Shown: positions 1 to 7,052 of the stretch, piece after piece
Numbering within the stretch: the first letter of the stretch is position 1
Layout: every line of letters begins with the position of its first letter
The notes under the pieces: generated by a model
Databases searched by the model: none
Seen by the model: the letters and a program-made list of their open reading frames with translations, nothing else
What the model was told of the DNA's origin: nothing
From: JBDKTK01 sp039680225
Lineage (GTDB): Bacteria > Desulfobacterota > Syntrophia > Syntrophales > UBA4778
Direction: 5' to 3'
Length of the DNA stretch: 18,395 nt
Assembly (NCBI GenBank): GCA_039680225.1
Contig: JBDKTK010000258.1
Location: 1-18,395 of the forward strand
Position numbers and translations under genes: made by a program

Positions 1-2
1 CG

Positions 3-176
3 GTCGAGCAGCTCGAATAAACCCTCGAGCCTTATGTCTGCGCCGACCCCGGCCATTCCATACAGGGCCTCCATATCCTTAAAGTGTTGAAAATCATGGG
101 GGCGGAGATAATCCCCATGCACTACAGTTCGTACTGGAAGAACGTGCCCCTGGCACCGAAGCCGTTCGATATCTGA
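3..176 (+). CDS. C-terminal end of an unidentified protein, with an in-frame TAA near the left edge
   Basis: The frame ending in TGA at 174-176 reads as real protein after an in-frame TAA at 18-20. It contains ADPGHSIQGLHILKVLKIMG followed by a segment with AEIIPMHYSSYWKN, and its third codon positions are strongly GC-rich, as in the neighbouring genes. Only five codons (VEQLE) lie before the stop. There is no convincing start codon with a ribosome binding site between the stop and the conserved-looking part. One base change (TAA to AAA) would give a smooth EKTLEP reading, so a nonsense mutation, a decayed gene or a sequence error are all possible. The family is not recognised: the GH...G...LK..GAEII pattern faintly recalls an alpha/beta nucleotide or cobalamin fold, but this is not enough for a call. 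It ends 36 bases before the DUF35 gene, so it probably belongs to the same transcript. Confidence 0.45.
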
Positions 177-212
177 ACGGGAAATCAAGCCGGCGCAGCG
201 GAGGAAAAGACA

Positions 213-644
213 ATGCCTGCAAAAGAGGCCTCCCCGAAAAAGAAATATATAGACGACCGCTGGTTCAGGGAATCGGAAGGCGGAGTATTCCTGGTCGGGA
301 CGAAATGCGGCGACTGCGGCAGGATATCTTTCCCCGCCAAAGAAGTTTGTCCCGACTGCTTTTCGGGCGAACTGGAAACGGAGCCGCTGAGCATGCGAGG
401 CAAGCTTCACACCTACACGCGTTCCGATATGGGCGTGCCGGGAATCGAAGCGCCATATGTTTTCGGCTTCATAGACCTCCCCGAAAAAATCAAACTGTTC
501 GGAATGATAACCGACTGCGATCCCTGGGATGAGGTCCTGAAAATCGGCATGGATATGGAGATTTATATTACGGCAGTTCGAAAGGATCAGGCAGGAGGCG
601 AAATAGTGGGCTACAAGTTCAAACCTCTGAGGGGGGACCGGTGA
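213..644 (+). CDS. DUF35 Zn-ribbon/OB-fold protein, accessory subunit of the adjacent thiolase
   Basis: This 143-residue protein has the DUF35 layout: a short N-terminal helix region with a WF motif (17-18), a rubredoxin-like zinc ribbon with Cys32, Cys35, Cys46 and Cys49 (two CxxC knuckles), then an OB-fold-like beta segment from about 60 to 135. Members of this family bind and support SCP-x-type thiolases or aldolases. Known examples are BbsA with BbsB in anaerobic toluene degradation and ChsH2 with Ltp2 in cholesterol side-chain cleavage. The ribosome binding site GGAGGAA at 200-206 places the ATG at 213. The stop TGA overlaps the ATG of the thiolase in a TGATG junction, which predicts translational coupling and a stoichiometric complex. 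The family call is firm, but the specific substrate is unknown. The OB part probably helps bind acyl-CoA, by analogy with the family. Confidence 0.9.
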   Translation: MPAKEASPKKKYIDDRWFRESEGGVFLVGTKCGDCGRISFPAKEVCPDCFSGELETEPLSMRGKLHTYTRSDMGVPGIEAPYVFGFIDLPEKIKLFGMITDCDPWDEVLKIGMDMEIYITAVRKDQAGGEIVGYKFKPLRGDR

Positions 645-1804
645 TGCGGGATGTTGCGGTAATCGGCATCGGATGCACCAGGTTCGGACGGGACCCCAGG
701 TCTATCAGGGACATAGGGATCGAGGCCTGCCTTAAGGCGATAAAGGACGCGAATGTCAGGCCGAAAGAGATCGAATGCGCATATGCCGGCAATCTCGCCC
801 AATGGGAGTTCGGCCAGGGCTTGTATATCGGGCACCTTGTCCTGCGCGAACTGGGGATCACCAAGATCCCGATAACACGCGTTGAGAACGGATGTGCCAC
901 GGGCTCCTGCGCATTCAGGGAAGCCTGGTACAAAATTGCTTCCGGGGCATGCGATCTTGCAATCGCCTTCGGGGTCGAGCAGATGAACGTAGTCGACTCC
1001 AGCATGATGCTCAGCGGCGCCACCGGCAGGCAATACGCGGAACGGGAGGGCGACATGGGTTTCACCTTCCCCGGGCTGTACGGCCTGATGGGCCGCAGGC
1101 ACATGGAGGAGTTCGGGACGACCCGGGAGCAGTTTGCCCTCGTCGCGGTGAAGAACCGCAGGCACGGCGCCCTCAACCCCCTGGCCCAGCTGCCGTGCCC
1201 GGTCACACTTGAGGAAGTTTTGAATTCAAAAATGATAAGCGATCCCGTCACCGCTTATCAGTGCTGCCCCAGGGGGGACGGGGCGGCGGCGGCCATCCTG
1301 GCCAGTGCGGACACAGCAAGGAAATTCACCGCCAAGCCGATTTGGATCTCCGCATCGGTGCAGGTCTCCGGGGGATACCCTGACGACAAGAGCTTCTCGT
1401 ATTTCGACGGAGACACGCGGGCGGCGGCCCAGGCTTATGAGATGGCCGGCATCGGCCCCGAAGATCTGGACGTCGCGGAGGTCCACGACTGCTTTACGGT
1501 GGCGGAGCTGATCCATTATGAGGACCTCGGCTTCTGCAAAAAAGGCGAAGGCGGCCGTTTCATAGAAGAGGGGTCAGCGGATATCGGAGGCAGGATCGCC
1601 GTCAGTCCGAGCGGCGGGCTGCTGTCCAAGGGGCACGTGATCGGCGCAACCGGCGTTTCCCAGATCACGGAAATAGTCAGACAACTCCGGGGTGAAGCTG
1701 GAGAGAACCAGGTCCCCGGGGCAAAGGTTGGATTACAGCATAACGGCGGAGGGTACACTCACACCGACAATGCGACAGCTATAATACATATTTTGAGGAG
1801 ATAA
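644..1804 (+). CDS. SCP-x/lipid-transfer-type thiolase family protein (BbsB-like)
   Basis: The 386-residue product is a thiolase-superfamily enzyme of the SCP-x/lipid-transfer subgroup. The nucleophile region ENGCATGS carries Cys84, HDCF carries His281, GHVIGATG carries His331, and QHNGGG (His366) replaces the C-terminal CxGG motif of classical thiolases. This pattern is typical of enzymes that work with a DUF35 partner. With Cys84 and His331 retained, thiolytic cleavage of a 3-oxoacyl-CoA is more likely than the retro-aldol reaction of Ltp2-type homologues, though this is inferred. The start at 644 is an ATG overlapping the upstream stop, with a purine-rich GAGGGGGG run just before it; a GTG at 641 in the same frame is the alternative. 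The gene lies 4 bases before the CoA ligase gene. The likely role is chain shortening of a bulky or branched acyl-CoA. Confidence 0.88.
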   Translation: MRDVAVIGIGCTRFGRDPRSIRDIGIEACLKAIKDANVRPKEIECAYAGNLAQWEFGQGLYIGHLVLRELGITKIPITRVENGCATGSCAFREAWYKIASGACDLAIAFGVEQMNVVDSSMMLSGATGRQYAEREGDMGFTFPGLYGLMGRRHMEEFGTTREQFALVAVKNRRHGALNPLAQLPCPVTLEEVLNSKMISDPVTAYQCCPRGDGAAAAILASADTARKFTAKPIWISASVQVSGGYPDDKSFSYFDGDTRAAAQAYEMAGIGPEDLDVAEVHDCFTVAELIHYEDLGFCKKGEGGRFIEEGSADIGGRIAVSPSGGLLSKGHVIGATGVSQITEIVRQLRGEAGENQVPGAKVGLQHNGGGYTHTDNATAIIHILRR

Positions 1805-1808
1805 TTAC

Positions 1809-3209
1809 ATGGGTACGGATAACGGAAAATGGAAATCGGCGTTGGAGGAGAGAAAATATTGGAACATGGAAATGGAGCCTTTTCTCAATACTCCGCAGAT
1901 GAAAGAGCTGCAGCTTTATAAACTGAAGATGATGTTGAAGAGGCTGCACTGCAATGCTCCTTTCCACAGAAAGCGCCTGGATGAAGTCGGGATCAACTGC
2001 GACAACATTGACTCGAAAATAAAGAGCTTCGATGATTTCGCGAAAATCGTCCCCATCTACGACAAAGAAGGGTACAGGCAGCATGCGGCCAGCTGGGACG
2101 GCGACCTGATCAAACTGATGGACGCGGAACTGCCGATGAGCGTGGATGAGCTGACGCTGATAAACAGCACGACCGGAACAACGGGAGACCCCACGCCATA
2201 CCCGTTCACGCAATACGATCTCGACAGGCTCTGGGGCGAACACCTGTGCCGCGGTTTATGGCGGGCGGGGGTGAGGCGCCATGACCGGATAATCGAGTGC
2301 TTCGGCCTTTCAATGCACATCGGCGGAATCGCCACCGTAATGGGGTTGCAGCGGATGGGCCTCACTGTTATTCCCGTCGGCGCCGAGTCCGGGACCGACC
2401 GGATCTTTCAAATGACCAGGCATTACAAACCAACCGCCTTCATCGGCACACCTTCTCTGGCCTCTTATCTGATAGACAAGGCCCAGGATAAAATCGGCAT
2501 GGACGCAAAGGCGATGGGGATCAAGCTTCTGCTCTGCGGCGGCGAACCGGGCCCGGGTGTTCCCGAAATAAAGAGGAAGATCGAGAACGGGTTCGATGCG
2601 AAATTGATCGACCACGGCGCCGGATTCGGGGTTTCCTGCGTCTATCCCGAGTATCAGGGAATGCACTGGCTGATGGACGACGCAGCTTATTACGAGCTGG
2701 TTGACCCCAATACAAAGGAGAGTATCCCGCTGGAGGACGGCGCCAAGGGAGAGGCGGTCTTCACGTGCATGGATGCCAACGGCATGGCCTCGTGCCGGGT
2801 CAGCCTGGGAGACATCCATCAGGTATGGACGAGTCCGTGCCCCTGCGGCGGTTCCGGATTCCGCTACAAAGTCGTGGGCCGGACAGATGACATGCTAAAA
2901 GTAAAAGGTGTTATCGTGTATCCGACTTCGGTGGCGAGCGTCGTGGAAAGCTTTGCGCCGCGCCTGACCGGCGAGTTCCGGATCGTCCTCACCGAAAGGC
3001 CGCCAATGGTGGAACCTCCCCTCAAGATCAAGATCGAGAGAGGCAAGGCCTACCCTGCCGAGAAGATCGAAGAGCTGGAAAAGGAATTGCTGGACGCCTT
3101 CCACAGCAGGATCAAGATCAGGCCGAAGATCATCTGGCAGGAGCCGGGCGAGCTGGAAAGGTTCATGGTGAAGGGCAAGAAGTTTGAAAAACTTTACGAC
3201 AAGAAGTGA
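1809..3209 (+). CDS. Phenylacetate-CoA ligase (PaaK)-like AMP-forming acyl-CoA ligase
   Basis: A 466-residue adenylate-forming enzyme of the PaaK/coenzyme F390 synthetase type. The phosphate-binding loop reads STTGTTGDPTPYPF from residue 120, and the hinge GRTDDMLKVKG lies at 357-367. A CPCG segment (Cys344, Cys346) sits just before the hinge, as in many PaaK relatives. The C-terminal small domain ends with a lysine-rich MVKGKKFEKL stretch where the adenylation lysine is expected. The predicted reaction is ATP-dependent activation of a carboxylic acid to its CoA thioester through an acyl-AMP. The family acts on aromatic acids but also on others, so the substrate is open. The binding site TTGAGGAG at 1793-1800 lies in the tail of the thiolase gene and supports ATG 1809. 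It shares an operon with the DUF35/thiolase pair. Confidence 0.88.
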   Translation: MGTDNGKWKSALEERKYWNMEMEPFLNTPQMKELQLYKLKMMLKRLHCNAPFHRKRLDEVGINCDNIDSKIKSFDDFAKIVPIYDKEGYRQHAASWDGDLIKLMDAELPMSVDELTLINSTTGTTGDPTPYPFTQYDLDRLWGEHLCRGLWRAGVRRHDRIIECFGLSMHIGGIATVMGLQRMGLTVIPVGAESGTDRIFQMTRHYKPTAFIGTPSLASYLIDKAQDKIGMDAKAMGIKLLLCGGEPGPGVPEIKRKIENGFDAKLIDHGAGFGVSCVYPEYQGMHWLMDDAAYYELVDPNTKESIPLEDGAKGEAVFTCMDANGMASCRVSLGDIHQVWTSPCPCGGSGFRYKVVGRTDDMLKVKGVIVYPTSVASVVESFAPRLTGEFRIVLTERPPMVEPPLKIKIERGKAYPAEKIEELEKELLDAFHSRIKIRPKIIWQEPGELERFMVKGKKFEKLYDKK

Positions 3210-3219
3210 GGGGACAATC

Positions 3220-3981
3220 ATGGAGAAGACGTTTGCGGGCAAAGCGGCGTTGGTGACGGGAGCGGGCAGCGGTATCGGCCGGGAATCGGCCCTGCTGTTC
3301 GCGAAAAAGGGCGCCAGGGTAGCGGTGGTCGACCTCGATGAAAAGGGCGGGGCAGAAACCCTCTCCCTGGTCAAGGCGGCCGGCGGCGAGGCCGTTTTTA
3401 TCCGGGCGGACGTGTCCCGGAGCGACGATGTGCGGCGGATGGTCTCCGAGACCGTCCGGGCATTCGGGAGGCTGGACTGCGCCCACAACAACGCCGGCAT
3501 TGAAGCCGGTCTTTATCCTCTCAGTGAATACACAGAGGAAGTATGGGACAGGACCATCGCCATTAACCTCAAAGGCGTCTGGCTCGGCATGAAATATGAA
3601 ATACCGGAAATGCTGAAATACGGCGGCGGGGCGATAGTCAATACCGCCTCGGCGGCGGGGATTATCGGCATGCCGAACCATTATGCATATGTGGCGAGCA
3701 AATTCGGAGTCGTGGGCATAACGAAAGGGGCGGCCCTGGAATTCGCCGGGCAGGGGATTCGCGTGAATTGCATATGTCCCGCAATTGTCGACACTCCGAT
3801 GACGGACCGCTTTGTCACTTACGGCATGGGCACCAAGGAAGTGTTCGCCCAGATGACGCCGATGAAGCGCATCGGGACGCCCCAGGAGATTGCCGCGAGC
3901 GCGGTCTGGCTTTGTTCGGATGAGGCTTCATACATTACCGGCCACGCCCTTCTGACCGACGGCGGGTACACGGCCCAGTAG
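3220..3981 (+). CDS. Short-chain dehydrogenase/reductase, NAD-dependent type
   Basis: A 253-residue classical SDR. The cofactor loop TGAGSGIG is at 13-20, Asp38 ends the second strand (VVDLD) and favours NAD(H) over NADP(H), NNAG is at 90-93, and the catalytic tetrad is Asn116, Ser144, Tyr157 and Lys161. The C-terminal DGGYTAQ matches FabG/hydroxysteroid-dehydrogenase-like members. It should interconvert a secondary alcohol and a ketone, possibly a ring hydroxyl or a 3-hydroxyacyl-CoA. The frame stays open upstream to a TTG at 3184 inside the ligase gene, but ATG 3220 is preferred: GTGAGGGGAC at 3206-3215 provides the binding site and the protein then begins MEKTFAGKAALVTG as the family does. 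It starts 10 bases after the ligase stop and precedes the flavoenzyme, consistent with a shared pathway. Confidence 0.9.
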   Translation: MEKTFAGKAALVTGAGSGIGRESALLFAKKGARVAVVDLDEKGGAETLSLVKAAGGEAVFIRADVSRSDDVRRMVSETVRAFGRLDCAHNNAGIEAGLYPLSEYTEEVWDRTIAINLKGVWLGMKYEIPEMLKYGGGAIVNTASAAGIIGMPNHYAYVASKFGVVGITKGAALEFAGQGIRVNCICPAIVDTPMTDRFVTYGMGTKEVFAQMTPMKRIGTPQEIAASAVWLCSDEASYITGHALLTDGGYTAQ

Positions 3982-4012
3982 ATTTTTCTAAAAGATTGGG
4001 AAGGAGAATAAA

Positions 4013-5950
4013 GTGGATAAGTTTGCCGCGCTGCTCTCGCCTGTGAAGATAGGCTCCTTGAGCGTGAAAAACAGAATAGTAATGCCCGCAATGGGCACCA
4101 ACTACCTTGAATACGACGGCTCCGTTAATCAGCGTTATCTGGCTTACATGGGGGCCAGGGCGAAAGGCGGAACAGGCCTGATCATCACGGAGGCCGCGTT
4201 CGTGCATCCTTCCGGCAAGCTGTCCCCCCGGGAGCTGGGGATCCATCGCGATGAATTGGTCCCCGGGCTCCGGACTCTTGTTGACGAGGTCCACCGCGGC
4301 GGAGCAAAAGTCTGCATCCAGCTGGGACATGCCGGCAGGCAGACTTATCACGTCCTGACGGAGCAGCCGCTCCTGGCGCCCTCCGCCATTGCCTGCCCGC
4401 TGTGCAAGGAACTGCCGATGGAAATGTCCAAAACCGATATCGACGGGACCGTTGATTCATTCGGCGAAGCGGCGCGCCGCGCCAGGGAGGCGGGATTTGA
4501 CGCCATAGAGGTCCACGGCGCCCACGGCTATCTTATCAATCAATTCCTTTCCGCTTACAGCAATAAAAGAAGTGATGAATACGGCGGGACGCTGGAAAAC
4601 CGGGCGCGGTTCCCCCTGGCAGTCGTCAAAAGAATCAAAAGCATCGCCGGCCCGGATTATCCCGTTATTTTCAGGATGAGCGCCGTGGAATTCGTGGCCG
4701 ACGGCCTGACGGTAGAGGAATCGGCGGCTTTCTCCGCCATGCTTGTTGAGAGCGGAATAGATGCAATCCACGTCTCGGGCGGCGTTTATGAGTCGGCGGC
4801 CATGACGATCGGCCCTGCCTGCGTTCCGCAGGGGGTTTATGCGGATATTGCCGCGGCAATCCGCAATGCAATCGGCGCGAAGGTGCCGGTGATAGTCGCC
4901 CACAGGATAAAGGACCCCGCAATGGCGGAAGCCATAATCGCTTCCGGAAAGGCCGATATGGTCGCCATGGGTAGGGCATTGCTGGCGGATGAGGACCTGC
5001 CGCTGAAAATTTCCCGGGGGCGGGCGGGCGACGTCAGGAAATGCATTGCCTGCAATCAGGGGTGCATCGACAGGTATCTCGTCGGCGACGGCATAACCTG
5101 CCTGGGCAACGCCCGGACCGGAAAAGAGGCCGATTATGACCTGACCGGAAAGGCGGCTGCGAGCAGAAAGGTCGTTGTCATCGGAGGCGGTCCCGCGGGA
5201 CTGGAGGCCGCGAGAATAGCCGCGCTGCGCGGACATGACGTCTGCCTGTACGAGAACTCTTCCCGTCTCGGCGGCCAGATGACGATTGCCGCTGCGCCCC
5301 CGTTCAAGGCGGAGATAAGCGACCTCACGGAATATCTTATTTCGCAGGTCCGCTCCCTGGGCGTGAAGGTAAAGCTTTCCGAAGAAATTACCGAAAATAC
5401 ATTGAAGGAAATCTCACCGGACGCCGTCATTCTGGCGACCGGTTCGAAACCGATTATCCCTCCCATCAAAGGCATAGGAAGAAAAGGTGTTTTCACTGCG
5501 AATGACATCCTGGCCGGCGCCGCGGCGGCGGAAGGAAATGTTGCGGTTGTCGGGGGAGGAATGGTCGGCTGCGAAACAGCGGAATTCCTGGCGGATAAAG
5601 GGCTTCAGGTCACGATAATCGAAATGCTCGAAGAGATTGCGCCTGATATGGGCATGATCAACAAGGCGATGCTGCTGATGCGCATATATGAGAAAGGGAT
5701 AAAAGTATCGACGGGGACAATCGTCAAAGAAATTACAGACAACGCAATGGTCGTGGAGAAAATGGGTAATACGGAAACCTTGTCCGGCGTGGATACGATA
5801 GTCCTCGCGACAGGATCAAGGCCCGATGCCGCACTGCAGGACATGCTGGAAAAAATGAATATACCTTTCCGGAAAATCGGCGACTGCGCGAAAGCAGGGA
5901 AAATAATCGACGCCGTTCACGAAGGATTCATTCACGCATATAGTCTCTAG
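4013..5950 (+). CDS. FadH/enoate-reductase family Fe-S flavoenzyme (2,4-dienoyl-CoA reductase-like, NADH:flavin oxidoreductase)
   Basis: The 645-residue product has the three-part layout of FadH, BaiCD and 2-enoate reductase. An Old Yellow Enzyme TIM barrel spans about 1-335 (NRIVMPAMGTN at 20-30, HGAHGYL at 168-174). A 4Fe-4S site uses Cys344, Cys347, Cys351 and Cys363 (CxxCxxxC, then 11 residues and C). An FAD/NAD(P) module follows, with GGGPAG at 391-396, a second VVGGGMVG Rossmann loop near 513-520 and the closing IGDC motif. It should reduce a C=C bond conjugated to a carbonyl or thioester. Tyr173 matches the catalytic Tyr166 of E. coli FadH, but the position of FadH His252 appears to be Tyr259 (SGGVYE), as in non-FadH members, so a dienoyl-CoA substrate is not assured. 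The start is GTG 4013 after AAGGAGA. It is the last gene of region A. Confidence 0.88.
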   Translation: MDKFAALLSPVKIGSLSVKNRIVMPAMGTNYLEYDGSVNQRYLAYMGARAKGGTGLIITEAAFVHPSGKLSPRELGIHRDELVPGLRTLVDEVHRGGAKVCIQLGHAGRQTYHVLTEQPLLAPSAIACPLCKELPMEMSKTDIDGTVDSFGEAARRAREAGFDAIEVHGAHGYLINQFLSAYSNKRSDEYGGTLENRARFPLAVVKRIKSIAGPDYPVIFRMSAVEFVADGLTVEESAAFSAMLVESGIDAIHVSGGVYESAAMTIGPACVPQGVYADIAAAIRNAIGAKVPVIVAHRIKDPAMAEAIIASGKADMVAMGRALLADEDLPLKISRGRAGDVRKCIACNQGCIDRYLVGDGITCLGNARTGKEADYDLTGKAAASRKVVVIGGGPAGLEAARIAALRGHDVCLYENSSRLGGQMTIAAAPPFKAEISDLTEYLISQVRSLGVKVKLSEEITENTLKEISPDAVILATGSKPIIPPIKGIGRKGVFTANDILAGAAAAEGNVAVVGGGMVGCETAEFLADKGLQVTIIEMLEEIAPDMGMINKAMLLMRIYEKGIKVSTGTIVKEITDNAMVVEKMGNTETLSGVDTIVLATGSRPDAALQDMLEKMNIPFRKIGDCAKAGKIIDAVHEGFIHAYSL

Positions 5951-5974
5951 CATCAGGACATATCCGTAGTTAAT

Positions 5975-6004
5975 CCATAATGGCTAGATAAAAATGGTCC
6001 ATTT
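5975..6004. promoter_or_regulatory. Pair of short palindromes in the gap before the envelope module
   Basis: The 100-base gap between the flavoenzyme and the YCF48 gene holds CCATAATGG (5975-5983) and AAATGGTCCATTT (5992-6004). Both are inverted repeats of the same CCAT/ATGG half sites, set 19 bases apart centre to centre. This could be a regulator site controlling the transport module, or chance in an AT-rich gap. I could not identify a convincing -35/-10 pair or a terminator here. Confidence 0.25.
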
Positions 6005-6043
6005 GAGGAATTTTATTTAGGGAGACATTCGAATAGAAGGAAG

Positions 6044-7039
6044 ATGCTTCAAATGAAAGAGATAAGAGGGTCGGCATTGAAAAGACGAGTGTTCGCTATC
6101 TGTTCATTATTGATAATATCCTGCCTTGTGCTGATGTCCGCCGCTGCCTCCGGCGAAAAGCAGAAGGTCCTTACATCAAAAGAAATCCGGGGCAACATTT
6201 TTTCCTCCGCATACCTTTCAGATAAAGAAAACCTGCTCGTCGGAGACGGGGGCAGGATATATCTGTCCGCCGACGGGGGCGCCAACTGGCTCCTGGTCCC
6301 GAGCGGCACGTCGGAGCAGCTTTTCTCAGTTAGCTTCCCGGATAAGGACAACGGGTGGATCACAGGCTCTTCGGGGGTCATCCTGAATACCAGAGACGGC
6401 GGCAAGACGTGGACCCGCCAGAAAAGCGGAATAGACAAGCATCTGTTCGGAGTGCATTTCTCCGATACCCTCCACGGGTGCGCGGTCGGAGACTGGGGGG
6501 CCATCATCGTTACGGACGACGGCGGCAAGACGTGGAAAGACGTGCATCTGCCTGAAGACGTGGTCCTCTATGCAGTGCGGATCACGAAAAACGGAATGGT
6601 TGCCGTCGGAGAATACGGAAGGATCTTCAACTCCAGTGACGGAGGCAAGACCTGGACAAGCAATCCCCAACTGGCTGAGCAGAGCCTTTTCTGCCTGGCT
6701 GAGAGCGAGGGGACGCTGGTTTCCGGAGGCCTGGAGGGCACCATCCTGTATTCGCGCGACGGCGGAAGAAACTGGGCCCGCTCCGCCAATTCCAGCAAGC
6801 AGGCCATGTACGGCATAGACCTGAAAGGCGGCAAAGGTTATGCCGTGGGCGACAGGGGCGCGATAGTGATGACGGACGACGGCGGAAAGACCTGGAAGGA
6901 GTTGAAGGCGCCCTTTGGAATCCAGCTTTTCTGGCTGGGAACCGTGAAGATTTCACCGGAAGCCGGACCAGCTGTGACCGGCATGGGCGCGGGCGCGCAC
7001 GGCTTTTCATTCCGGTTAAAAAATCAAAGCATAATGTAG
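6044..7039 (+). CDS. Exported YCF48/BNR-repeat beta-propeller protein
   Basis: A 331-residue protein with an N-terminal signal (basic residues up to 15, hydrophobic 16-33, AAASG near 33-37) and six Asp-box repeats of the DGGxxW type. Their Asp residues are at 77, 118, 159, 199, 239 and 279, a steady 40-41-residue period, so a six- or seven-bladed propeller is expected in the periplasm. An IISC sequence ending at Cys27 could be a lipobox, but it lies in the middle of the hydrophobic stretch, so a type I signal is preferred. YCF48/HCF136 is known as a photosystem II assembly factor; nothing photosynthetic is seen here. In RND/DUF1302/DUF1329 clusters such a propeller is more plausibly a periplasmic adaptor. 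ATG 6053 is an alternative start better spaced from GAAGGAAG. The gene ends 13 bases before the permease. Confidence 0.87.
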   Translation: MLQMKEIRGSALKRRVFAICSLLIISCLVLMSAAASGEKQKVLTSKEIRGNIFSSAYLSDKENLLVGDGGRIYLSADGGANWLLVPSGTSEQLFSVSFPDKDNGWITGSSGVILNTRDGGKTWTRQKSGIDKHLFGVHFSDTLHGCAVGDWGAIIVTDDGGKTWKDVHLPEDVVLYAVRITKNGMVAVGEYGRIFNSSDGGKTWTSNPQLAEQSLFCLAESEGTLVSGGLEGTILYSRDGGRNWARSANSSKQAMYGIDLKGGKGYAVGDRGAIVMTDDGGKTWKELKAPFGIQLFWLGTVKISPEAGPAVTGMGAGAHGFSFRLKNQSIM

Positions 7040-7052
7040 GGCGGGATTGCAG

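Noticed and set aside
644..1804. Aldolase (Ltp2-like) function for the SCP-x-type protein
   Set aside because: The thiolase nucleophile Cys84 and His331 are retained, so a thiolytic reaction is preferred, although retro-aldol activity is not excluded.
4457..5236. Minus-strand open frame of 259 codons
   Set aside because: Antisense to the flavoenzyme, including its Fe-S cysteine cluster; explained by GC-rich codon usage of the real gene.
5951..6043. Possible sigma-70 or sigma-54 promoter before the envelope module
   Set aside because: TTGAGG at 6003-6008 has no acceptable -10 at 16-18 bases, and the TGG...-type segment near 5981 does not fit the -24/-12 consensus.
6271..6898. Near-identical GACGGCGGCAAGACGTGGA-type DNA repeats about 120 bases apart
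   Set aside because: They encode the Asp-box DGGKTW motif of the propeller blades in frame; not a CRISPR array or mobile repeat.
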